From Phaeosaccion multiseriatum (taxonomy: Eukaryota > Ochrophyta, other classes), in the NCBI GenBank assembly GCA_965112735.1, contig OZ218960.1:2542001-2606000 (forward strand): DNA of 64,000 nucleotides, written 5' to 3'. The notes under the pieces are model-generated. The model saw only the letters and a list, made by a program, of their open reading frames with translations, was not told where the DNA came from and made no database searches. A program made the position numbers and the translations under genes. Below, one piece after another: positions 1-13,439 of the stretch. Every line of letters starts with the position of its first letter. Positions within the stretch are counted from its first letter, which is position 1.

Positions 1-323
1 AGAGAGAGATGAATAGATAAGAAAGAGGGAGAGACTCGGCTCTTCGAGGGCCAAGCCGTGCTCCCCACTCACTCGTCTTCCTCGCCACCACTCCTCTCCA
101 CTCCCACCCCTCCTCTCCACTCTTCTCCTCTCTTGTCTACCGTGGTACTTACTTTGTGTATACACTTACATCAACCCTACCAATGACCCTCCCTACGGCC
201 TCAGCCACCCCTAACCATCCACCCCCTTGCGTAACATGTCTTAACTTTTTAATACAGTAGCTAACAAGTTTCAACCCACCCTCATCCACCCACCCCCAAA
301 CCACCCACCCACCCACCCACTCA

Positions 324-369
<46 letters not shown>

Positions 370-392
370 CTCACTCACTCGCCGACCCACAG
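1..392. repeat. Low-complexity intron sequence upstream of the first visible exon
   Basis: No exon is visible here. The stretch has an AG-rich start, CT-rich runs, (CCCA)n near 297-322 and a (CA)n run at about 325-366. It ends in the acceptor at 391-392, so it is probably intron of the RCC1 gene, whose 5' part lies outside the window. Confidence 0.5.
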
Positions 393-1602
393 ATTAGCTG
401 CGGTGGGCAACACGCAGCCGTGCTCACCGAGGCCGGGGATATTTACACGTGGGGGAGGGGAGGGCTCGGCAGACTCGGTCATGGAGACAGCGTACAGGTG
501 GAGAGAGCGAGGAGGGTAGAAGCACTCCGTGGGGTGCCCTGTCAACAGGTGGTGTGTGGCTTCGCCTACAGCACTGCCGTCAGTAGAGATGGAGAGCTGT
601 ACACCTGGGGGGCGGGGGAGAACGGTCGGTTGGGCCTTGGCGATACGGAAGACCGTCTGGTGCCGTGCAAGGTCGACTCACTCCACCCCCGGGTACGTAT
701 GTCAGTGCGTGCGTGCGTGTGCGTGCGTGCGTGTGTGTGTGTTGTGTGTGTGTGCGTGGGCGCGTGCGTGGGGGATGGGAGGGGGTGATGACTTTGGTCT
801 TAATATGGGAGACATAAGTGTATCTCACTTCATGTTTATTGACTATTGACTTATTGTTCCTTGATTGGTCTTCCTCACACACTGCTGTTTGTTGACTTGA
901 TCGTTCCTTCGTTTGTGCTTCCATCGCACACATTCATCCCACCCGGGGACCAATGGTGTGTGTGCGTGCGTGCGTCCGTCCGTGTGTGCGTGTGTGCATG
1001 GGTGCACGTGGGTGCATGCGTGTGTGTGTGTATGCGTGCGTATGCGAACGAACGAACGAACGAACGAACAAAAAACCAAGAACAGGTCTCTCGCGTGTAC
1101 GCAGGGTCAGTCCATACCTGCGTAGCCATGCGGGAGGGAACAGTCTTCTCCTTCGGACGGTGTGAGTACACTGGCCACGGAGAGAGCACAGACCTTCTCA
1201 CCCCCAAGGAGCTTGAGGAGTTTCGAAGTATGCCCGTCAAGGCCATCTCTGTGGGGCCGGGGGGATACCACACCATGGCCCTCACGTGCTCAGGGAGTGT
1301 CTTTACTTGGGGACATAATAGGGTAGGTGTGGGTGGGGTGGGTGGATGGGTACGTGGGTAGGTGTGGGTGTGGGTGGATGGGTAGGTGGGTAGGTGGGTG
1401 CGGGTGTGCGTGCGTGTTACCGTGGGTATGTGCTAGCGCCTCCGATTCTCCGGGCTCTGCCCCCTGGCTCTGACCCCGCCTGTGACCTCTGACCCTCGCC
1501 CTCACCCTGACCGTGGTCCTTCCCCTCCCCCCCCCCTCCCACACCCCCTCATCCTCGCCCCCACCCTCACCCTCACCCCCACCTCACCCTCACCCTCATC
1601 CT

Positions 1603-1681
<79 letters not shown>

Positions 1682-1697
1682 CCCCTCTCATCCTCAC

Positions 1698-1733
<36 letters not shown>

Positions 1734-1745
1734 TCCTTACCCTCG

Positions 1746-1786
<41 letters not shown>

Positions 1787-2871
1787 CCCCTCCCCCTCAC
1801 CCTCACCTCCACCCTCCCCCTCCCCCTTCCCCTCCCCTTCCCCGCCCTCTCCCCTCCCTCTCCCCTCTCCAGGTCGGCCAATTGGGCTTTCCAAACTCCC
1901 TTGGCGTACCCAAGAATGTCGAGGGGGCCCATTTTGTGCCTCGACCCACCAAAGTGGAGGACTTGGAGGGCCTTGGGGTTAGCAAGATTGTAGCCGGCTG
2001 GGGCCATAGTTCAGTCCTGACTGGGGCCGGCACAGTGTTAGTTTGTGGGCGCAACCATCGCGGACAGTTGGGTCTGGGTGAGCCTGCGGTTGGGTTTCCG
2101 AAGAACGAGAGGGGCCATTCTTTCCAGGCAAGAAGGAAGAGAGGGGAGTAGGGGAGTGACGAGAGAAGAGCTTGAAGGGGTGTGTAGGGGGGGGGGGGGA
2201 GGCAACGGAGGAGAAAAGTGTACCGAAAAAGGAGAGAAGAGAGAAGGGAAAGGAGATGCCGAGAGAGTACCGAGAGAAGGGGCGGGACTGACTGGAGTGC
2301 TTCTCAGAGAGAGGTGCTCGATACTTACGCAGTATTATTTTTGTTCTCTGACCCTACTGCATAATACATCCCTTCCATCCCCTCCCCTCCCCGCCCCGCC
2401 CCTCCTTCTCACCCTCCCCCATCCACTGCCATCCAGGCGACGTTTCGCGAAGTGAAGACTCTCAAAGACGTGCAAGTGGTGGACATTGCATGTGGAGGGG
2501 AGCACACGGTGGCGGTTACCACCACAGGGGACGTGTATTCCTTCGGCATGAACCACAAGGGGCAGCTTGGGCACGGAGGTACCGGGGATGAACACTTTCC
2601 TAGACTCGTCAGGAGGTAAGTGTGTATCTCTCGTGTGTGTGTGTGTGTGTGCGTGTGTGTGTTGAGTGTGTGTGTGTGTGCGTGTGTGTGTTGAGTGTGC
2701 GTGTGTGTGCGTGTGTGTGTGTTGAGTGTGTGTGTGTGTGCGTGTGTGTGTGTGTGTTGAGTGTGTGTGCGTGCGTGTGTGTGCGTGTGTGTGTCTGAGG
2801 GAGAGACAGCTATATATATGTGTGTGTTCGTGTGTGTATATGAGCTGTGTGTGCGTGTGTGTTCTGCGTGT

Positions 2872-2913
<42 letters not shown>

Positions 2914-3006
2914 GTGTGCGTGTGTGTGTCTGAGGGAGAGACAGCTATATATATGTGTGTGTTCGTGTGTGTATATGAGCTGTGTGTGCGTGTGTGTTCT
3001 GCGTGT

Positions 3007-3042
<36 letters not shown>

Positions 3043-3374
3043 GTCTGCGTGTGTGTGCGTGTGTTGAGTGTGTGTGTATGTGTGTGTGCGTGTGTTTGCG
3101 TGTGTGCGTGTGTTGAGTGTGTGTGTGTGCGTGTGTGTTCTGCGTGTGTGTATGTGTGTGTATGTGTGTGTATGTGTGTGGGTGTGTGTGTGCGTGTATG
3201 TGTGTGTGTATGTGTGTGTGAGTATGTGTGTGTGCCTGTGCGAGGGTACTCTTTTGCTATCGTACTTCTATTTTCTTAGGCTTGCACCTCCCACACAACG
3301 AGGCGGAATCATCCCCTCCGCTCCACCTGCTCTACCTCTATACTGCCTGTCTGCCTGCCTGCCTGCCTGTCTGT

Positions 3375-3405
<31 letters not shown>

Positions 3406-3416
3406 CGTGCCTGCCT

Positions 3417-3449
<33 letters not shown>

Positions 3450-3693
3450 CCCTGCCCTACCCATGCCCATATACCTCCATTCCGCATGCCCTTCTCCCTC
3501 CCCTGCCCCAGTCTGAAGGAGTCCCGTCGTGTGGTGGAGTGCGTGTGCTGCGGTAACAACTGTACCCTCGTACTCGCCCGCCCTCCGGCCTTCGCCACCC
3601 TCTTCGAGCGATGTCTGACGCTTATCAGACGTATGCCCGAGGTCTTCAGCGGCATTGGTGAGTGCGTGCGTGCGTGCGTGCTTGCGTGCGTGC

Positions 3694-3724
<31 letters not shown>

Positions 3725-4245
3725 TGTGAGTGTGTGAGTGTGAGTGTGTGTGTGTGTGTGTGTGTGAGTGTGTGAGTGTGAGTGTGTGTGTGTGAGTGTG
3801 TTTGGCTATGTGTTGCTCTTGCTCTTTTGGGTGGTAGCGCATGTGTGTGCGCGCACCGAACACGTCCATACGCTGCCATCCATCCATCTAGACCCTCCCC
3901 CGCTCTTCAGGGGTGATTGGCGGTTGTATTCATTTGATGCAAGGCGCTTTCTAACAGACCTTGCCATTCTCGTGTCTCTTCTCTCTCGCGCTCGCTCGCT
4001 CGCCCCCCCCCCCTCCCCACCCCATCTCTCTCTCGTCTCTTGTCTCTCTCTCTCTCGTCTTTATCCCTCACTCACTCATTCACCCACCCACTCACTCACT
4101 TGTTGCCATTGTTGGCACAGACACCGTTGGCATGTGTATCCCTCAGGCCCTTGCTGACGAGCTTCACAGCAACGACCGCAGGACAGAGGAGGCCAGCAGC
4201 AGGAGGGCTGCAGCGGTGGCAAGCAGCAAGAGGCTCCATCCCTGA
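393..4245 (+). CDS. RCC1-repeat protein, 3' part (5' end outside the window)
   Basis: Six exons join in phase: 393-692, 1086-1322, 1873-2127, 2437-2615, 3512-3657 and 4121-4245 (TGA at 4243-4245), giving 413 residues without the start. RCC1 blades are plain: repeated G-x-x-H-T/A-x-A-V, a turn, then D-x-Y-T/S-W/F-G and G-R/Q-L-G-L/H-G. Examples are [16 protein letters not shown] in exon 1, [16 protein letters not shown] in the same exon and [16 protein letters not shown] in exon 4. About five blades are visible, so two or more lie upstream of the window. Such seven-blade propellers act in GEFs, UVR8-like photoreceptors and HERC-like scaffolds. The sequence does not decide which. After the last blade, exon 5 is C-rich and exon 6 encodes a short Ser/Arg/Ala-rich tail. 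The third intron appears to be GC-AG. Only 132 bp separate the stop from the next start codon. Confidence 0.9.
1560..1862 (+). repeat. (CCCTCA)n pyrimidine-rich hexamer repeat ending at an acceptor
   Basis: About 300 bp of CCCTCA/CCCTCC repeats fill the 3' end of the second visible RCC1 intron. They run straight into the acceptor at 1871-1872, in place of an ordinary polypyrimidine tract. Confidence 0.9.
2128..2436 (+). other. Putative GC-AG intron in the RCC1 gene
   Basis: The upstream exon reads in frame to Q at 2125-2127, and the donor is CAG|GCAAGA. The acceptor is at 2435-2436. Both flanks are phase 0, and the join restores a normal inter-blade spacing (SFQ|ATFREV). The nearest GT alternative, at 2078, would leave phase 1 and shift the downstream blade out of frame. 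Confidence 0.7.
2626..3245 (+). repeat. (GT)n-rich microsatellite with a duplicated block
   Basis: This (GT)n/(GC)(GT)n tract starts at the donor of the fourth visible RCC1 intron (gtaagtgtgt). A block containing CTGAGGGAGAGACAGC is present at about 2795 and again about 135 bp later, near 2930, so a larger tandem duplication sits on top of the dinucleotide repeat. Confidence 0.85.
3340..3455 (+). repeat. (CTGC)n tetranucleotide repeat
   Basis: Imperfect CTGC/CTGT tetranucleotides fill the 3' half of the same intron, about 55 bp before the acceptor at 3510-3511. Confidence 0.85.
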
Positions 4246-4377
4246 TCTTCTTCGCACAAACGCCGCTGTCCTAAGAGTAAAATGAACGAAAGATCCATAC
4301 ATCACTCCGACGGCGGTTCACAGACTCACCGGGCAACGACGCCTTGATGCAGCAATGTTGTGTGAGAGGGGGATGGG

Positions 4378-5301
4378 ATGCTGCTGTTGCTGTTAGTGAT
4401 CTTTACCCTTGTCTTCTCCCTGGACTGCAGCAGCGAAGGGGAGGGGTACCCGGCAAAGCTACGAGATGGAGAGAGCAAAGGTGCAAACATACAGTCATTG
4501 AGTGATCGAGAACAGAAAGAGGCGACTGAGGACGACGGAAGACCTGGGCAGAGAGGGGAGGTGCCGCCCCCCCTGTTGGCCTGCTTCCGTGCGTCTCTGA
4601 TACGCCTTATCTCTCCTCTCGCTCTCGTCCGGTTTCTCCTTGTGGGCTCTCCTTTGCCCAACGACCCTGCTGCTGCCGCCGCCGCTGCTGCTGCTGCTGC
4701 TGCTGCTGCCGCTCCTCCTCCTCTTCCTCCGGCCGCTGCTCTCATACTTCGCTTCTTTTTATGTTTCTTTCGCAGATACGGCTGGAGAAGGAGAGGGGAA
4801 TCTTCGCCATCATCTTGACGAGGACGACTGGGACTGGCCCATAGCAGGAGATGTATGGGTGACATACGAAGCACCGCCTCCTGCGGGGGATGATGGGTAC
4901 CAGAGCTCTTACTCTCCATTTCGGTACGCCGCAATCCGCTGTCTCTGGTATCTTCTCCTTTTGCCTTGTTCCTTTGTTTTCGTGAGCATCCCTTGCAGTC
5001 CATACCATTCACTGTGGCGTTCATCGACTTGTATACCAGCAGCAAATTCCTCTACTGCTTATTCGCCGAGAGCCCCCCTTCCCTCTCTATAACTGTCGTA
5101 ACTGTCGTACACTCACATCGACAAGCGTCCCTTACTCTCTTCTCATCCGTTCTGTCACCTCGACTCTCCTTTCGCCACAGGAATGGCGGTGCGGAGCGCT
5201 CTACGTCAGAAGAGCAGCAGCAGCCGAAGCCGCTATTGCGCTTCTTCTCTACGCCATACCAAGGTGGGGACGTCACGGATGGAGGAGCAGAAGGACCAGC
5301 G

Positions 5302-5332
<31 letters not shown>

Positions 5333-6293
5333 GAGGAGGAGGAGGAGGAGGAGGAGCAGGAGGACCAGCGGCAGCAGCAGCAGCAGCAGGAGGAGGAGGA
5401 GAAGGAGGAGCAGCAGCAGCAGGAGCAGCAGCAGCAGGAGAAGGGGGCTGCTTTGCTGACCCACGCATGCCCGGCCGTGACAGTGTCCGCGAGGACGCGG
5501 TGGCGTTCTGCGCGTCTTCTCTGGGAGAGGGCTCGTCCCTGGGGCAGGTGCGCGCGTGCAGTGACGCCCTCTGTGCGCAGATACAGCGCGCCATAGACCA
5601 CCGCCACGCAAACAGAGAACGGAGCCGCCGTCGCCGCCGCAGCAGCAGGCGCGATAACGATGTCGATAGCGATGTTAATGTCGATGGCAGTGATGATTTG
5701 GTGGGTGATGATTTCGAGACCGCCTCGCTGGAGCTGCCCCCCTTGGGCCTGTCCTGGGCGCTGCCAGGCAAGTGCTCGTATTACCAACTGTTTATGCTAG
5801 CGGAGAGACCAAGCGCACTCGACAAGAGCAGCGGGGTCGAGAAGACAGGAAAGGGGGGAGGAGTCTTGTCGTTACCCCTTGTCTCACGCATTTTCACTTA
5901 ACGTTGTCAATGTTTCACTCTTGACAGTCGACAAATGTGATCATGCCCGAGGGGGGGGGGGCTGGGGTTGGAGCTGCTCAACCAAGTCATCACCTCACGC
6001 CTCACGCGTCACGCCTCACCCTCTCATTGACTTACTGCCCATATGTACTCTCTACTACGCGACACTGACACTCAAACTCCCAGTGACGCACTACTGACTT
6101 ACTCATGGACCCACTACCCTGCCCTCCCTTTACTTGGTGCCAGGCGAGGGGCTTGCCTATGCAGCACGGAGCGACAGCGTGTCCCTCCTCACCGCTCCCT
6201 TCGACCCGTCTGCAGCGGCGTACTTTCGAGTGCTGAGCGAGTGGGCTCTGGCACAGCCCAGCCTGCCCAACAGCTTCTTTGCGCCCGTGGAGG

Positions 6294-6336
<43 letters not shown>

Positions 6337-6625
6337 TGTGTGGATGTATGTGTGTGTGTGTGTGTGGATGTATGGGTGTGTGTATGTGTGTATGTATTTG
6401 TGTGTGTGTGTGAGTGTGAGTATGCATGCGTGAGAGAGAGAGAGAGAGAGTGTGTGTATGTATGAGTGTGTGTGTATGAGAGTGTGTGTGAGTGTGTGTG
6501 TCAGTATGCGTGTTTGTGCACAGAGCTTCCTTTTCAGTTTCAGTTTCAGATGCCCTTGTGCTTGGTGGATTTTGCCCCGCCGATAGGGGGGGTGGGGGAT
6601 TGGTATTGAAGCTTGTGCCGGGAGG

Positions 6626-6660
<35 letters not shown>

Positions 6661-9600
6661 CGATGTCAACATGAAACTGAAAATGAAACCTGCCCCAGCC
6701 CCCCACGCACGCACCCACACCCCACACCCTGTCATCACTCTTTCCCCTTTCCCTCCCCTTATCACAGCGGCGGGGGTGGAGCTTCCAGCATTTGTTGCCA
6801 TCTTCTCTGCCCCCCTCGGGTAGGAATGGTGCCTCTCCTCCCCCTCCCCCCCCCCCCACCCCTTCAAAGACACTCTGTGGAGTCAGTAGAGACGGAGGCA
6901 AGCAGAGACGGGTCCTGCTTCTCTATCGAAGGGACGTGGTGGCAGCTGTGTTCCATCGAGTGGGCACGAAGAGGCGGCAGAACCTTCTCCCCAGAGACGC
7001 GTGGAAGGTACGCTGGGCAGGGTAGGGTGGGGTAGGGTAGGGTAGGGTGGGGTAGGGTAGGGTGGGGTAGGGTGGGGTAGGCTAGGGTAGGGTAGGGTAG
7101 GGTAGGGTGGGGTAGGGTAGGGTAGGGTAGGGTGGGGTAGGGTAGGGTAGGGTGGGGTAGGGTAGGGTAGGGTAGGGTGGGGTAGGGTAGGGCAGGGTAG
7201 GGTAGGGTAGGGTAGGGTAGGGTAGGGTAGGGTAGGGTAGGGTAGGGTAGGGTAGGGTGGGGTAGGGTAGGGTAGGGTAGGGTAGGGTGGGGTAGGGTAG
7301 GGTAGGGTAGGGTAGGGTAGGGTAGGGTTGGGTAGGGTAGGGTAGGGTAGGGTAGGGTAGGGTAGGGTGGGGTAGGGTAGGGTAGGGTTGGGTAGGGTAG
7401 GGTAGGGTAGGGTAGGGTAGGGTAGGGTGGGGTAGGGTAGGGTAGGGTAGGGTAGGGTAGGGTAGGGAAGGGGGTCGTGTTTCGCTCTCCTCTCTCCCTC
7501 TCTCCCTCCCTTTTGCGCGCTCTTTTATCTCTCTCTCCGTGTTTTTGTCTCTTTCCTCCCCCTTCTCTCTTCCTCTCTCTTCCTGCCCCCCTCCCCTCTC
7601 TCTCTTCTTGCCCTGCCAAAAGGACGAGCAAGTGGTCCGCGGAGAAGCTGCGCAGTTGGGCCGTCTCATGCTAGACTGGTCCCGCTGTGTCAGTAGCGCC
7701 GGCACAGTAGCAGCAGTTGGTGATACAGCAGAAGCAGCAGCAGAGAGTAAGGCGAGAGGTGAGGGCGACGGTGGAGGAGTTTAGTTTAGTTGAGCTTGAA
7801 AACTTCTGTCCCCCTCCCTCCCTACCCAAAAGACGGGCTGTCGAATGTGCGTGAAGCCTTCATCACTGTCGCATTCCGACACACACACACATGCACACAC
7901 ACACGCACACACAAACAAACACACACACGCACACACACATTCTAAGGGTACCACTCACCTCCTGTTATACATACTCAAAGGGTACCACTCACCTCCTGTT
8001 ATACACCGATCTTTGGCAGGAGAACACGGAGCTCCTCTTGTCACACCGAACAGATGGCAGTGCATGGCAGTGGCTTTGGAAGACATTCTTCCATCCACAG
8101 ACTTGGGGGGTGGCGAGGGGAGAACAGGTGCTGGCAAGGGTAAGGGGCAAGGGGGGGCTGATGGAGGAGGAGGAGGAGGAGGAGGAGGAGCAGAGGAGGA
8201 GGAGGAGGAGGAGGAGGAGGAGGAGGAGGAGGAGGCACATGTGGAAGAGACCTTCTCAAGGGTGGCAGCCTTCTTGCGGCGGGAGGAGGGGGGGAGGCGG
8301 TCCGAGGAGAGCCTGGTGTCAGGACGAAGGGCGGCGCGGGCCGCAGGAGCTGTGGAGGCAGTAGTGACGAGAGGAGGAGGAGGAGGAGGAGATGGGGGAG
8401 GAGGAGGAGCAGGAGGAGGGGGAGGAGGAAAAGGGGGTGTTATCTTCGAAGACGACGGGAGTGTGCGGAGAGCCCTTACGCGCTCACCTGGCGACGACTG
8501 GGATACGGAAGAGGGGCAGATGGTGGAAGAAGAGGCGGAGCAAGAGGACGAGGAGGAGGAGGAGGAGGAGGAGGAGGAGGAGGAGGAGGAGGAGGAGGAG
8601 GAGGAGGAGGAGGAGGAGGAGGAGGAGGAGAAAGAGGAGGCATTCGCTCTGGCATGGGCGAGGGTGATTCACGAAGAGGTGCGGAGGGCAGTAGGCCCGG
8701 CAGGTGGCGCTCTGGCCCTCGACGTTGGCTCGGGGCTGGACGAAGGATCAGCATCGGCACTGTCTCGACCTTCTTCCTCTTCCTCCTCTTCCTCCTCCGG
8801 GCCTCCCCCCCCTCCGCTGCTGACGGTGCTGCAGCCCAAGGCCGGGCAGGTCTTTTATTTCTCCTCCTCCTCCTCCGAGGGGGAGGAGGGGGAGACGACG
8901 GCCAAGAGTGAGGACTGGACCCTTCCCTTGATCGTCATCCTTAGGGACAAGGATCTTGGCGACAACGACACTCAACAGGACCCCAGTGGGGGCGGTAGGA
9001 TGGCAACGAATGGCGGCGGCGGCGGTGGTGGTAGGAATGGTGGTGGGCTGGAAGCTGAAGGCCTGCTGTTCTGCGTGCAAGTGGACGACTTGGAGAGGAC
9101 CTGCGTGCGTAGACCGCCATCGGACAACAGAGAACAATCAGCTGCCATCCCCGTCCCCGCGCTGTATAACCTGATGGGTCTCCGGGGGTGGGGCTCCCAT
9201 GAGGTGAAACTGTCACTGCCTGAGGAGGGGCTGGTCAGACGGGTGTCTTTCGACCTTCTGCTCCAAGGGGAGGAGGAGGAGGAGGAGGAGGAGGAGAAGG
9301 GAGACGGGGGGGCTGCTAAGGCAGCGGCGGCAGGCGAGTCTTCTTTCCATGAAGAGGCGGCGTCGGAAGGTACAGGTACTGGTGCTGGTGCTGGTGTTGG
9401 GTCTTCAGCTTCCGCCAGGGGGCTGCGCTTGGCTGTTCTATTGGGGCATGGAGCAGCCGCAGCAGTTGGCGATACAGCAGCAATGGACCCTTCCGGCTGC
9501 ACCGCTTTGCTGCGCCATGTGGTGCAGAGCGTGAGTAGGAAAGACTTGCACATAGAGGTGTTTATTGCTCGGCAAGAGGCCCGCCAAAGCGCACAGCCAG

Positions 9601-11406
9601 CGGGCGGCAAGGGGCAGCAGCAGCAGCAGTCATTTGGGCAGAGTCACAGATGGCAGAGTGAGTATCAAGACGAAAGCGAGATGGAGCAGCTCATGCGAGA
9701 GCACTGGATTCCGGTCTGGCATGTGCAAGGCCCTTCCTCCGCAGCGGCCATGAATCACTTATCCTCCTTTGACGCGGCGCTGGGCCTCAGTTTGGGCCTC
9801 CGTCCGGGCCTCAGCCAGGGCCTCAATAATGAGGGCCTCAGTCAGCCGAACCCTCTGTCTAGTGAGAACGACTCCTCGGAAACCGCAGAGCTGCTCTGGC
9901 TGGCGGCTCGTGCCCGTATACCTCTAGTCATGGCGTGCGGGGGAGGCGATGCTTCTTGTATCACCAACACCACCACCACCACCACCACCACCACCACCGC
10001 CGCCTTCGCCCCAACGACATCGTTGCCACAAGGCACTCATCTCTTAGCAGGGCCCTCCCTGAGCGGTGGAGGGAGTCGAGCGGCAGGAAGAGAGGAGAAG
10101 GAGGGGCGGCGAGGGAGACAGGGGGACGGAGGGGGGGAGGGAGAGGGGGAGGAAGGCGGGGTGGGTGGGGTGGGTGCGCGGGAGGGCAGCGACGGGAGTT
10201 CCCCCGGTGGGCACTCCCCCGGTGGGAAGCACACGTGGATCATCGGTTACGGGGGTCTTATGGCAGAGCTAGGGGTGTCGGTGTTCATCCGCGGAGCGCT
10301 TGCAATGAGACGCGTGTGGCCAGGTGAGCGACAGGAGGAGGAGGGGGAGGAGGAGGAGGAGGAGGTGAAAGAGGAGGAGGAGGAGGGGGAGGAGGAGGAG
10401 GAGGAGGAGGAGGAGGAGGAGGAGGAGGTGGAGGAGGAGGTGATGATGGTGGTAGTGGAGGAGGAGGAGGAGGAGGAGGAGGAGGAGGAGGAGGAGGAGG
10501 AGGTGGAGGAGGAGGAGAACAGCAGGGGCAGTAACAGTGGCTGAAGTAGTTGGTTACTCTGGACCACGCCGGTTTTCTGTACGTGCATGTGTGCGTGCGT
10601 GGGTGCGTGCGTGCGTGTAGGCTGACCCGAGACCCGATGCCACCCTCCCACCCAGCCCTCGACCCCTGCGTGTGCTGCCTCTGCTGCAACTGTACCACCA
10701 ACTGCTGCAGGTGTGTCTTTCGCTCTGTCCACAGAGGAAGACGTCCTGTATCTTCACACGCACTCCACGGCGTACCAGCGACAGGGCCTGCGGGTGATTG
10801 TAGCCGCCGGTGGCAGGGAGAAGCAGCAGCAACAACAACAACGACAACAACAACAGCAGCTACATCAGCAACAGCAGCTACAGCTGGAGCAGGTGGAGCA
10901 GGTGGTGATACAACAGCAGCACGAGACGGATGACACTGCTCTGCAGGGCCCCCCGGCTGTGTCTGTGTGGCTGGGACAGGATGGGTGGAGAGGAATGACA
11001 CACACGCCTGAGGGGCTCTTTGGTGCCGTCGCCAGCGCCCCATCACCTGTTGCAGTTGGTGATACAGCAGCAGCAGCAGTAGTTGGTGATACAGCGGCAC
11101 GCAGATTCCGAGCCGACATGGACGCCTCGGTAGCTCGGCTCTGGACCTTGCTCCGGAGATTCGCAAGGCCGCCCCCACCTCCTCCTTCCACGGCCCATGT
11201 GCTGCCAAATTGGGGCGGGGGTGGCGCCGGCAGCGAGTGCAGCGACAGTTCCATTGACATAATCCGTGTGGCGCTCTCCCCCGGGGTGGAGTACTGTGCA
11301 GACATCGTCGTTCGTATCCTTCAAGGTGAGGGCGAGGGGGGGCGTCGCAAAGAAAGGGAAAAGCCCTGTTGCGTGCCACCGCCTTGCACCGGTGCGGGCA
11401 TGCACG

Positions 11407-11443
<37 letters not shown>

Positions 11444-11719
11444 ACACACGCACATACACACACACACGCAAGGAGGAGGAGCCTGCACTCACTGACCATA
11501 CCTTGGCACCGTTTTATATGCACCCTCCCCCTCCCTCTCTCCCTCCCTCCCTCCCTCCCTCCCTCCCTCCCTCCCTCCCTCCCTCCCCCCTCCTCTCTCC
11601 CTCCCCCCTCCTCTCCCTCCTTTCCCCGCCCCTTACCTGGACTTTGGACACACTCCTCTCATTCTTTCCTTCTTGATTGGTGATTGTTGCTTCTTCGCGT
11701 ATGTGTACCTGCGTTTGAC

Positions 11720-11759
<40 letters not shown>

Positions 11760-11804
11760 GTGTGTATGTGTGTGTGTATGTGTGTATGTGTGTGTGTATG
11801 TGTG

Positions 11805-11838
<34 letters not shown>

Positions 11839-13406
11839 CTCGCAGCCTCTCTCCGCCACGCCACTCTGGAGGTATCTCACCTCAGCTCGGAAGCCTTGGT
11901 CTCTCAGTCCTCCCCTCACCCCGACGTGTTCGTCATGGGCACATGGGATTGCTCGGGCCCCCGGGAGACCGCACACATTTGCTCTGATCCAAGAGTCGCC
12001 TTCTACTCAGCAGACGCCGCCGAAACGGGTAAGTAAGAGAGGTGGTGATACGGCATGACGACTGCTGTGACTGGTGATCCCCACCTACTGCACGATACCT
12101 TCCATCCTTTCACTCCCGCTGCTCTCCGTCTTCTCCTCTTGGAGCGCAAATAGCTAAACCCCTCTCTCTCCCCCCCTCTCTCTTTCTCGTTCTCTCTTCT
12201 GTCTCTCTCTCTCTCTCGCTCTCGCTCTCGCTCTCTCTTTCTCTCTCTCTTCTGTCTCTCCCTCCCTCTCTGTGTCTCTCTCCCTCACTTTCCCTCTCTC
12301 TCTTTCTCTCTCTTCTGTCCCTCTCTCCCTCTCACTCTTTCTCCCTCTCTCTTCTCTCTCTCCCTCTCTCTCTTTCTCTCTCTCTGCTCTGTCCCTCTCT
12401 CTCTTGGTCTCTCTCCGTCTGCATTTCCCCTCCAAGTGGTGGTAATGGTATCCGGAGAGCCTCGCGATTTGTCAACTGTGAGAGGTGTCGACGTGATGCT
12501 AAGTACGCTCACAGACCCGGCTGCCAGCCCCCCCGGGGCGAGGTACGTAACCTCATTACAGTCATGCCTTGCAGTCATGCCTTACGTAACCTCACACGTC
12601 ATGCCTTACGTAACCCTCACACGTCATACCTTACGTAACCTTGCAGTCATGCCTGACGTAACCCTCACACGTCATACCTTACGTAACCTTGCAGTTATAC
12701 CTTACATAACCCTCACACGTCATACCTTACATAACCCTCACACGTCTTACCTTACGTAACCTTGCAGTCACGCCGTACGTAACCCTCACACGTCATACCT
12801 TACGTAACCTTACAGTCATGCATTACGAAACCCTCACACGTCATACCTTACGTAACCCTCACACGTCACACCTTACGTAACCCTCACGTCATGTCTGTTG
12901 GTCTGTTGCAAGGGGGTGGAAGCATGTATCCCCCATGCCTTCTTGTCTGATACGTCCGAGTCAAAGCCCATCTGTGTGTGTGTGCCAACCAATCTTCAAT
13001 CGTCAAAAGCTGCACTCGTTCTACTGGTGTTGCGGTCCTTACTCCGAAGCGCGTCGTCCCTCTCAATGCTGACCCATTCCATCAGCTGTTTCCTCTCTCC
13101 CTCTCCTCCCCTCTCTCCCCTTCTCTGTATCTCTCTGTCTCTCACATCCCCCCATCCTCCCCCCCCCTCCCGCCCCCTGTCTCACGCTCACACACGCACG
13201 CACACACACACACACACACACAAAACACATGCATACTCTTACCATCACCACCACCCCCCCCCTCCCCCTCTCTGCCGGTCTCGTTCTTCCTCTCCTCCCT
13301 CCCTCTACAGCCTGTTCTACCTGCAAGAGGCTGCTGTAAGCTTCACCCCCTTGCAGCGGATACACCACACCCCGCTCGACCTCCTCCGCGGGGAGGAGCG
13401 CGGCCA

Positions 13407-13439
<33 letters not shown>

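Noticed and set aside
2726-3279. Cys/Val-rich frames over the GT tract
   Set aside because: (GT)n reads as C-V in two frames. The region is an intron flanked by in-phase RCC1 exons.
4326-5771. Antisense frames opposite the GT10 5' exons
   Set aside because: They arise from GCA/CAG triplet tracts. The plus-strand exons join in phase over five junctions and lead to the GT10 domain.
6768-6819. Alternative frame [17 protein letters not shown] as a separate exon
   Set aside because: It looks protein-like, but it needs phase 1 in and phase 2 out. The following exon in that phase leads to a stop after 7623.
7013-7467. Chromosome end or true telomere
   Set aside because: The array lies inside an intron with coding sequence of one gene on both sides, and the unit is TAGGG.
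7082-7705. Antisense Pro/Thr/Leu/Tyr repeat frames over 7020-7470
   Set aside because: They are readings of the (TAGGG)n intron array, with no coding features outside the repeat.
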